64,000 bases of DNA from Marinobacter nitratireducens (lineage in GTDB: Bacteria > Pseudomonadota > Gammaproteobacteria > Pseudomonadales > Oleiphilaceae). The stretch lies in contig NZ_ANIE01000008.1 in the NCBI RefSeq assembly GCF_000708045.1, positions 1 through 64,000 of the forward strand. The letters run 5' to 3'. This document shows, piece by piece, positions 57,031 through 64,000 of the stretch. Position numbers and translations under genes: made by a program. The notes below the pieces were generated by a model. The model was given only the letters and a program-made list of their open reading frames with translations, was not told the DNA's origin and made no database searches. The number at the start of each line of letters is the position of its first letter. Within the stretch, counting starts at the first letter, position 1.

Positions 57031-58790
57031 CCGGGCACTCCCGTTTGCGCGGACGCCGACTCGCCGCCATCCTGCCAACGCACATAACACACGCTGGCGG
57101 GAATGCCGTGCCCCGCAAAAAACTCCAGCCAGCGGACCTGGTGATCCTGTAACCGGTCACCCGGGCCTTTCACCTCAATCATTTCAAAACGGTTATCCCC
57201 ATCAGGGGCCTGTGGATAAAACCGGATCAGGTCCGGAAATCCGCTCCGATGCTCCCGGATGTTGGCCAGCAAGCGCTGGAATATGACTTTCAAGTGGAGC
57301 ACGGGAATACAATCCATGGCGAGTTCCAGCAACTCACGGGAGAGCGCCGGCCAGATCACGAACGGGTTCGCAATGCCCACTTTCGCATCCCAGTTGTCCA
57401 GCACCCGCTGCCGGTAGCTGCCATCGTCGAGCCGGTCGAAGCAGCGGTCAAACATAGCCTGCCGGCGGGCGACAAAATCTTCACGGGTCAGGTCCACCGG
57501 CCCCACATGGAACGGGTGGAAAAAGGCTCCGGGCACCGGTTCGAAAATAACCTGCCAGCATAACAAACCGAACAGGCCGTTGATCAGGGTGTTCTCCACA
57601 TAGACCACCGGGGCCTCTTCCGTGCCGAGATACTCCTGCACGGCCATCTCTACCGACAACAAGCCGGGGTGCGGCAGTGTCACCGTCCATTCGGTCAGCG
57701 CTGGACGCTTGACCGCCGCCGGCTCCGAAGCCCCGACTTTCACCGCCAGGCGCTTGATGATTCTAGCCATGCCCTGAGCCTCGGCCTCATTCACGATGCC
57801 ATCCGCCGTTGCCTGCCACTTCTGGGCAATCACCCAGGCATCTTCAAACCGCTTCATCCGTTCCAGTAAACGCAGCTGCTTCAGGCGCGCTTCACGGTGG
57901 CTGCCCGCCGCAAACGCCTGTAACGCCAGCTCGCGATCCCCCTGGCGTTCGGCCTGTCGCCCCAGTTCCAGCAGCAACCGATTCCGCCGGCCGGTGAGCC
58001 ACGGGTTGTCGGTGCCTTCGGGCAACTGACTCCAGACCTCGGATGCCAGTACGCCCTGATCCAGCTGTTCCCGGCAATGGTGCATGGCAAGGTAGTTATC
58101 CACATCCCCGCGACGGTGGAAGGCCCGGGATTCCGGCGAAAAAGTCACTTGCTCGAAACGCTGATGCCCGAGTTCCACCAGAACAAAATCCGACCAGCTC
58201 TGGCGCAGGTTGCCGAAGAACATCAACCGGATACGGTCAAACAGCGCCATATCGCAGACCCGGACCACCAGGGTTTGACCAGCGCCAGCGACCGACTCTG
58301 AATTCATCCCCGGCCACTCGCTCATCGAACGTGCCTCGCTGTATCGGTCTTCCAACAGCGCCCGCATTCGCCCTTTGGACACACTTCTTGGCACCCCAAG
58401 TTCCGCCAGCAGCGGCGCAAAACCAGTACGCAGCTCGGCAACGGTAAACAGGCGGAACAACTCATCCAGCGAGACCACCGGCTGACTATCCAGCCAGCTA
58501 TTCGCTGCCAGCTCCGCTAGCGCATCAGCCTCCGCGCTCTCGAGTTCCGGGTACGCCAGCTTGTCCGCCCGGAACAGATCCCCGGTGCGCATGACCATCC
58601 GGGTCAGCAGGGCGCGGGCGGAAACCGAAAGATGGAAGAAATTCTCCAGATGGAGAACTTCGCCACCAGTCAGCAAGTCCCGGTGATGGCGCAGAACCCA
58701 GCCCAGAACCGTCTCCATGTTCTCCAGGTAATACAGGGGATTTTCAAGATCGGCAGCGCGGGGGATGGCGGCCTGTGTGGGTCGGTTCAT
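57027..58790 (-). CDS. FAN1-like VRR-NUC domain nuclease
   Basis: The 587-residue protein has the bacterial FAN1 layout: an N-terminal SAP-like region (VTVAELRTGFAPLLAELGVPRSVSKGRMRALLEDRY, about 110-150), a TPR-like helical middle (about 250-340), and a C-terminal VRR-NUC domain. The catalytic pattern GFPDLIRFYP...FEMIEVKGPGDRLQDHQVRWLEFF (D and ExK near 525-540) is intact. FAN1 homologues incise branched DNA and unhook interstrand crosslinks; a structure from Pseudomonas is known. It overlaps the helicase by 4 bases and is divergent from recC with 124 bases between starts. Confidence 0.9.
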   Translation of the reverse strand: MNRPTQAAIPRAADLENPLYYLENMETVLGWVLRHHRDLLTGGEVLHLENFFHLSVSARALLTRMVMRTGDLFRADKLAYPELESAEADALAELAANSWLDSQPVVSLDELFRLFTVAELRTGFAPLLAELGVPRSVSKGRMRALLEDRYSEARSMSEWPGMNSESVAGAGQTLVVRVCDMALFDRIRLMFFGNLRQSWSDFVLVELGHQRFEQVTFSPESRAFHRRGDVDNYLAMHHCREQLDQGVLASEVWSQLPEGTDNPWLTGRRNRLLLELGRQAERQGDRELALQAFAAGSHREARLKQLRLLERMKRFEDAWVIAQKWQATADGIVNEAEAQGMARIIKRLAVKVGASEPAAVKRPALTEWTVTLPHPGLLSVEMAVQEYLGTEEAPVVYVENTLINGLFGLLCWQVIFEPVPGAFFHPFHVGPVDLTREDFVARRQAMFDRCFDRLDDGSYRQRVLDNWDAKVGIANPFVIWPALSRELLELAMDCIPVLHLKVIFQRLLANIREHRSGFPDLIRFYPQAPDGDNRFEMIEVKGPGDRLQDHQVRWLEFFAGHGIPASVCYVRWQDGGESASAQTGVPG

Positions 58791-58914
58791 AGGGAATCAG
58801 GACAACCTTGATGCTGATGCTTATCCAGCTTACAACTCTATCACGGTCCGTTTCCGGCGCCAGTTGCGGTAACCTGTGCCTGGGGACCATATCGCAGATC
58901 AGACAGGGAGTACC

Positions 58915-61900
58915 ATGGCCGCGCCATCCGCCATCGAACCGGGCTTTCACGCCATCCACGCCAACCATCTGGAAGACCTGCGCCGGGCCGTGGTGTTTCT
59001 GTGCCGGGAGAATCCGTTGCCACCGCTGGAAAGCGAGACCTTTCTGGTGCAAAGCAATGGCATCGCCCAGTGGCTCAAGCTGGCCCTGGCAGAAAAGCGC
59101 TCAAAAGACGGCACGGACGGTGGCCTGGGCATAGCCGCCGGCATGGATTTTCTGTTCCCCGCCCGTTTTATCTGGCAAGCCTACCGGGCCGTACTGCCGG
59201 ACGGCGATGTGCCGGAACAGTCCCCCTTCGATAAGCGCCGCCTGGTCTGGCGCCTCTACCGGTTGTTGCCGGAACTGGTGGGGCAGGACGACGCGTTTTC
59301 GCCCCTTGCACGCTTCCTCGATGGCAGCGACACCGATCTGCGCAACTTCCAGCTTGCCGAGAAAGTGGCCGACCTGTTCGACCAGTACCAGGTGTTCCGG
59401 GCGGACTGGCTCAGTGCCTGGGAACAGGGCCGAGACGTGCTGATCACCGCCCGGAACGAAGAAAAGCCGCTGGCACCCGATACCCTCTGGCAGCCAATGC
59501 TCTGGCGTCGGCTGGTGGATGATGTGGGCGCGGAAGCCCATACCAGCCGCTCCCGGATTCACACCCGTTTCATGACCGAGGGGGAGCGCCTGGCATCACC
59601 GGCGAATCCTTCACAACTGCCCGGCCGCATTGTGGTGTTCGGCGTTTCGTCCCTGCCTCGCCAGGCGCTGGAAGCGCTTTACGTTTTGAGCCGCTTCAGC
59701 CAGGTGGTGCTGTGTGTCCACAACCCCTGCCAGTACTACTGGGCCGATATCATCAGTGACCGGGATCTGCTCCGGGCCGAACGCAAGCGCGGGGCGGCGC
59801 ACCCGCAACTGTCAAATATTGCCGACCCGGATCAGCTGCATCAACACGCCAACCCGCTGCTGGCCGCCTGGGGCAAGCAGGGCAGGGATTACATCCGGCT
59901 GCTGGACGAATTCGACAATCCTGAAGAATATCAGGGCAAGCTGGGTACCCCGGACCAGAAAATCGATATCTTTTCCGACCATGGCCATGCCCATACGCCA
60001 AGGCTGCTGCATCAACTCCAGAACGACATCTACAACCTGACACCGTTGCAGGACATCCGCGACGAACAGCGTCAGCTGGACCTCACGACCGATCACTCCG
60101 TTGCCTTCCACGAGGCCCACAGCCCGCAACGGGAAGTGGAAATCCTCCACGACCAGTTGCTGGCAGCCTTCAATGCCGACCCGGACCTGCGCCCAAGGGA
60201 CGTCATGGTGATGGTTCCGGATATCAACATCTATGCGCCCCATATTCAGGCGGTATTCGGTCGCTACCGGGCCGGCAGCAACCGCCACATTCCGTTCACC
60301 ATCTCAGACCAGGGCCAACGCCATCACGAACCGGTGGTTATCGCGCTGGAAACCCTGATGTCGCTGCCCCGAAGCCGGTTTGGCGTGAGTGAAATCCTGA
60401 GCCTGTTGGAAGTGCCCGGTGTCCGGGCACGATTCGGCATCGACGAAAGCGATATTCCCCTGGCCCGGCGCTGGGTTGAGGGCGCCAACATTCGCTGGGG
60501 CCTGCATCGCAGCCATCGGGAAAGCCTGAACCTGCCCGCCGACCTGGAACGCAATACCTGGCAGGCAGGACTCCGTGCCATGTTGCTGGGCTATGGCATG
60601 GGCGACGACGAGCCCTGGGCAGGAACCGAGCCTTACGGGGAAGTCGGAGGGCTGCAGGCCGACCTGGCCGGGCGACTGGCCGAGTTCGTCGACCGCCTGG
60701 AAGTCCTCTGGGAAAGCCTGCAGACACCCCGGACCGCTGCTGAGTGGGAAACCCTGCTTTCGGAGATGCTCGAGCACTTTTTCCACAACGTGGAAGGCCA
60801 CGACCTGTTGCTGCTGAACCGGTTCCGCCGCCAGCTGGAACAATGGCTGGAAGATGCCCTGGCCGCCGGGCTCGATGAGCAGGCGTTGCCCCTGAACATC
60901 ATCCGGGATGTGTTGCTGGCAGGTCTGGACGAGGGCGGCCTGAACCAGCGCTTCCTGGCCGGCAAGGTCAACTTCGCCACGTTGATGCCAATGCGGGCTA
61001 TCCCCTTCCGCAAGGTCTGCCTGCTGGGGATGAACGATGGCGATTACCCCCGCTCCCGCCCACCGGTGGACTTTGACCTGATGGCCAGTGACTACCGTCC
61101 GGGGGACCGCTCCCGACGGGAAGACGACCGCTATCTGTTCCTGGAAGCCCTGCTGTCCGCGCGGGAACAGCTGTATATCAGCTGGGTTGGGCGCAGCATC
61201 AAGGATGACTCGGAGCGTCCGCCGTCGGTGCTGGTGGGGCAGCTTCAGGATCACCTGGACACACTGTGGACAATCCCGGGGCAAAACACGACACCGGTCA
61301 CAGAAGCACTCACGACCCGGCATCCTCTGCAGCCTTTCAGTCGGGACTACTTCCCGCTGTCCAATGCCGTCAGCGGCTCCGACCCGGGCATGCCAAAAGC
61401 GCTGGCCGACGTGCTCCAGGCCCGCAATCTGTTCACCTTCGAGCGGGAATGGCGCGGTGCCCTTCATTCTGGACAGAGCGCCGACGCGGAGACCACCGAA
61501 CAACGCGCATTGCCGTACCAGCCCCCGGAAGAGCCATTGACGCTCAACGAGCTGGCAAATTTTCTGAAAAAGCCCATCGAAACCTTCTATCAGCGCCGGT
61601 TACAGGTGCATTTCGAGGCGGTGGATGACGACGATACTGACAACGAAAACTTCGACCTCAACGGCCTCGACCGCTGGCGACTGGACAATGAACTGATCCA
61701 GCAGGGCGTAATCAAGGCGAGTTCCGAGGATGAGCTGGTTGAGCGGTTGGAGACCAACCTGGATCGCATGGCCCGCCGTGGCGATCTTGGCATGGGGGTC
61801 ACCGAACACCGGCTGCGGGAAGAACTCGCCAGTCGCCTGCCGGATCTCTATCGCCGGTACCGCGCCGCCCTGGTGGCATGGCCGGAGGCACTGGCAGAAC

Positions 61901-62520
61901 CCACCACCTTTGATTACCGGTACCGCAACAGCATCGGATCGGTGGAGGTGGTTGACCTGATCGGCGAACTCCGTCGCAACGCCGAAGGCCGGCTCTGCCG
62001 GGTTGTCGTCGCCAGCTCCAGCCTGTTATCCACAGCCGGTTCGGGCAAGAAGGTGCGCTACGGAAACCTGATGCGGGACTGGGTGATCCACCTGGCGGGC
62101 CAGTTGACGGACTCCCCGTTTGAAACCCTGATCCTCGCCAAGGAAGAAAAACGAAGCTTCCATTTCGAGCCGCTACCGCCTGCACAGGCAAAACAACACC
62201 TGGACGCCATCCTGGCCTGCTGGATGGCCGCGACCACCAGCCCCCTGCCGATTCACTGCGACGCCGGTTTTGCCTGGGTTACCAGCTACTACCAGAGCAA
62301 GAAATACCTGGGTGACCATGAGCGGGCGCAGGGCGAAGCCGAGCAGGCCTATGCCATCGCGCTGGAACGGGATACCGGCTATCTCCGGGGCGCCTTCGAC
62401 GATCCGGAAGCGCTGGTGCAGGGCGGGGAATTCGAAGCCCTGCTGCACCAACTTTACGTGCCGTTGTGGGAAGCGGAGCAGGGCAAATCCGCCGCCGGCC
62501 AGATCGAGGGTAACGCATGA
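58915..62520 (+). CDS. recC: Exodeoxyribonuclease V gamma subunit
   Basis: The 1201-residue protein is a full-length RecC. Typical sequences are an N-terminal [17 protein letters not shown] and [20 protein letters not shown], then [50 protein letters not shown] and [19 protein letters not shown]. RecC recognises Chi and holds RecB and RecD. The ATG at 58915 has GGGAG 4 bases upstream; an earlier in-frame ATG at 58876 lacks one. The stop overlaps the recB start as ATGA. Confidence 0.95.
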   Translation: MAAPSAIEPGFHAIHANHLEDLRRAVVFLCRENPLPPLESETFLVQSNGIAQWLKLALAEKRSKDGTDGGLGIAAGMDFLFPARFIWQAYRAVLPDGDVPEQSPFDKRRLVWRLYRLLPELVGQDDAFSPLARFLDGSDTDLRNFQLAEKVADLFDQYQVFRADWLSAWEQGRDVLITARNEEKPLAPDTLWQPMLWRRLVDDVGAEAHTSRSRIHTRFMTEGERLASPANPSQLPGRIVVFGVSSLPRQALEALYVLSRFSQVVLCVHNPCQYYWADIISDRDLLRAERKRGAAHPQLSNIADPDQLHQHANPLLAAWGKQGRDYIRLLDEFDNPEEYQGKLGTPDQKIDIFSDHGHAHTPRLLHQLQNDIYNLTPLQDIRDEQRQLDLTTDHSVAFHEAHSPQREVEILHDQLLAAFNADPDLRPRDVMVMVPDINIYAPHIQAVFGRYRAGSNRHIPFTISDQGQRHHEPVVIALETLMSLPRSRFGVSEILSLLEVPGVRARFGIDESDIPLARRWVEGANIRWGLHRSHRESLNLPADLERNTWQAGLRAMLLGYGMGDDEPWAGTEPYGEVGGLQADLAGRLAEFVDRLEVLWESLQTPRTAAEWETLLSEMLEHFFHNVEGHDLLLLNRFRRQLEQWLEDALAAGLDEQALPLNIIRDVLLAGLDEGGLNQRFLAGKVNFATLMPMRAIPFRKVCLLGMNDGDYPRSRPPVDFDLMASDYRPGDRSRREDDRYLFLEALLSAREQLYISWVGRSIKDDSERPPSVLVGQLQDHLDTLWTIPGQNTTPVTEALTTRHPLQPFSRDYFPLSNAVSGSDPGMPKALADVLQARNLFTFEREWRGALHSGQSADAETTEQRALPYQPPEEPLTLNELANFLKKPIETFYQRRLQVHFEAVDDDDTDNENFDLNGLDRWRLDNELIQQGVIKASSEDELVERLETNLDRMARRGDLGMGVTEHRLREELASRLPDLYRRYRAALVAWPEALAEPTTFDYRYRNSIGSVEVVDLIGELRRNAEGRLCRVVVASSSLLSTAGSGKKVRYGNLMRDWVIHLAGQLTDSPFETLILAKEEKRSFHFEPLPPAQAKQHLDAILACWMAATTSPLPIHCDAGFAWVTSYYQSKKYLGDHERAQGEAEQAYAIALERDTGYLRGAFDDPEALVQGGEFEALLHQLYVPLWEAEQGKSAAGQIEGNA

Positions 62521-64000
62521 CTGACCAGAGAACACCAAACCGGAACCCCAATCTTGATCCCCTGACCCTGCCCCTGAACGGCAGCACCCTGATCGAGGCC
62601 AGTGCCGGTACCGGCAAGACCTTTACCATTGCCATTCTCTACGTACGTCTGGTTTTGGGGCATGGGCAGGCCGAAGGGACAGCGCTGGCCAACGGACTGT
62701 TGCCCCCCAATTTGCTGGTGGTCACCTTCACCGATGCCGCCACCAAGGAACTCCGGGACCGGATCCGCACCCGGCTGACCCAGGCCGCCGAGGTGTTTTC
62801 AGAGCACGGGCCCGAACCTTCTGCCGAGACGGCTCTGCTGTACCAGTTGCGGGACAGCAGCTATCCCGATCCGTCGAGCTGGCCCGACTGCCGCAAGAAA
62901 CTGCTACTGGCCGCAGAGTGGATGGACGAGGCCGCCGTTTCCACCATCCACGGCTGGTGTAACCGCATGCTCAGCGAGCACGCCTTCGACAGTGGCAGCC
63001 TGTTCAAGCTTACTCTGGAAACCGACCAGAGCGACCTGCTTGAAGATGTGGTTCGTGATTACTGGCGCACGTTTATCTACCCGCTGCCGGAAGGGCTCAC
63101 CGACGAGGTCCTGAGCCTGTGGAAAACACCAGACCAGCTTCGCCAGTCCATACGCAATCTGCTATCGGTAGCGCCTGAACTGGAAGCACCGACAGGCAGC
63201 GTCAGGGAAACCGTGGATGCCGTGGTCAACGAGCGGATCGCCCGTTCCCGGGAACTGAAAGCCCACCCCTGGGGCCAATGGCGGGAAGAAGTCACCGCGC
63301 TGCTCAATGAGCTCAACAAAGCCAAACGTCTGCACGGCGCCAGCAAGAACGCCATGGTCAAGGTCTGGGACACACTGGTGGTCTGGGCCGGCTCCAACGA
63401 GCTGTTGCCGGAGGGTCTGGATAAGGCCGGTTTCGTCAACCAGACACCGGAAGGGCTGGCCGGCAAACTCAAGGGCGAGGAATCCGCACCTCATCATCCC
63501 GCCTTCGAAGCCATCGAGGACTTGCTGGCATTCGCCAGCAATCAGCCCAGCGCCCGCTCCGATATTCTCCGCCATGCCAGCCGTTGGGTGGCGGAGCGCC
63601 TTGAATCGGAAAAACAGCAGCGTTCTGAAATGGGCTTTGACGACCTGCTCACCCGGCTCGACGAGGCCCTGCATGGCGCCCGGGGGGAGCAACTGGCGGC
63701 CACCATTCGCAGACAGTTTCCGGTTGCGCTGATCGATGAATTCCAGGATACCGACCCGGTGCAATACCGGATCTTCAACCGTATCTACCGGGTATCCGAC
63801 AACGATCCCGACACTTGCCTGCTGATGATCGGGGACCCCAAGCAGGCTATCTATGGCTTCCGCGGTGCTGACATCTACACCTATCTCGAAGCCCGGCAGG
63901 ACGTTCGCGAGCGGACCTGGACACTGGGCCGGAACTTCCGTTCCTCAAAGGCCATGGTCGAGGCGGTCAACCGGGTCTTCGAACACGCTGACCAGCACAG
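62517..64000 (+). CDS. recB: Exodeoxyribonuclease V beta subunit, partial (5' end only)
   Basis: The frame is open from ATG 62517 to the end of the window (494 codons) without a stop, so this is the N-terminal part of a protein usually near 1200 residues. It is the UvrD-type helicase part: Walker [20 protein letters not shown] near residue 28, [20 protein letters not shown] near 75, the Walker B region [20 protein letters not shown] near 405, and [21 protein letters not shown] near 440. The C-terminal nuclease domain lies outside the window. It is translationally coupled to recC. Confidence 0.95.
   Translation, partial: MTDQRTPNRNPNLDPLTLPLNGSTLIEASAGTGKTFTIAILYVRLVLGHGQAEGTALANGLLPPNLLVVTFTDAATKELRDRIRTRLTQAAEVFSEHGPEPSAETALLYQLRDSSYPDPSSWPDCRKKLLLAAEWMDEAAVSTIHGWCNRMLSEHAFDSGSLFKLTLETDQSDLLEDVVRDYWRTFIYPLPEGLTDEVLSLWKTPDQLRQSIRNLLSVAPELEAPTGSVRETVDAVVNERIARSRELKAHPWGQWREEVTALLNELNKAKRLHGASKNAMVKVWDTLVVWAGSNELLPEGLDKAGFVNQTPEGLAGKLKGEESAPHHPAFEAIEDLLAFASNQPSARSDILRHASRWVAERLESEKQQRSEMGFDDLLTRLDEALHGARGEQLAATIRRQFPVALIDEFQDTDPVQYRIFNRIYRVSDNDPDTCLLMIGDPKQAIYGFRGADIYTYLEARQDVRERTWTLGRNFRSSKAMVEAVNRVFEHADQH

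Noticed and set aside
58791..58914. LexA/SOS box in the divergent promoter of the FAN1-like gene and recC
   Set aside because: No CTGT-N8-ACAG pattern is present in the gap, so SOS control cannot be supported from sequence.
60304..61503. Open frame of 399 codons on the minus strand
   Set aside because: It lies antisense inside recC, whose reading frame is fully conserved there.

Overview
The window reads as an ordinary, high-GC chromosome segment of a marine gammaproteobacterium close to Marinobacter or Pseudomonas. This is inferred from remembered protein families and gene order, not from a search. Gene order supports it in three places: trkA-rsmB-fmt-def-(tsaP)-dprA-tsaC-hemF-aroE and glyQ-glyS-gmhB match the Pseudomonas layout, as does the aa3 oxidase block coxB-coxA-coxC-DUF2909-surf1-ctaA-cyoE-sco. 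Coding density is very high and I saw no insertion sequence, prophage, CRISPR array or toxin-antitoxin pair.

Layout. 1-9.3 kb: ornithine decarboxylase, a soluble multi-PAS chemotaxis receptor, a RimK-like ATP-grasp enzyme, an eIF2B-like protein, helicase HrpB and an MFS transporter. 9.3-17.5 kb: assembly factors and structural subunits of an aa3-type cytochrome c oxidase (Sco, CyoE, CtaA, an unnamed CxxxC protein, Surf1, subunits III, I and II); no ctaG/cox11 is present. 17.7-24 kb: MATE exporter, DoxX, membrane diguanylate cyclase, DUF1653 and an antiporter. 24.4-28.5 kb: YheV, oligopeptidase A, gamma-carbonic anhydrase, Hsp20 behind a sigma-32-like promoter, and a PA4642-like protein. 28.6-34.9 kb: a MotAB/PomAB stator pair, then aroE, hemF, tsaC, dprA and the LysM protein tsaP. 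35.3-44.8 kb: def-fmt-rsmB-trkA, glyQS, gmhB and trkH. 45-50 kb: tRNA-Pro(CGG) and a HlyD/RbbA/YhhJ-type ABC exporter. 50.3-54.7 kb: Aer-like receptor, GAF-GGDEF-EAL protein and a globin. 54.8-64 kb: a DNA repair block, with a nuclease-helicase fusion plus a FAN1-like VRR-NUC nuclease divergent from recC-recB (recB runs off the end).

The most unusual content is non-coding. Six copies of a discrete element of about 92 bp sit in intergenic gaps in the first 24.4 kb. Each is a long hairpin with arms of 21-27 bp, a small asymmetric internal loop, a short inner stem, and a loop matching TGTCTGAGCGMAGCGAGTT. The arms differ between copies yet stay self-complementary, while the loop is nearly invariant. 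Two pairs of copies are arranged in opposite orientation with about 100 bp between them, like REP/BIME pairs. A different 28-bp perfect inverted repeat lies between prlC and the carbonic anhydrase. I do not recognise the six-copy family by name, and it is my main candidate for an undescribed system.
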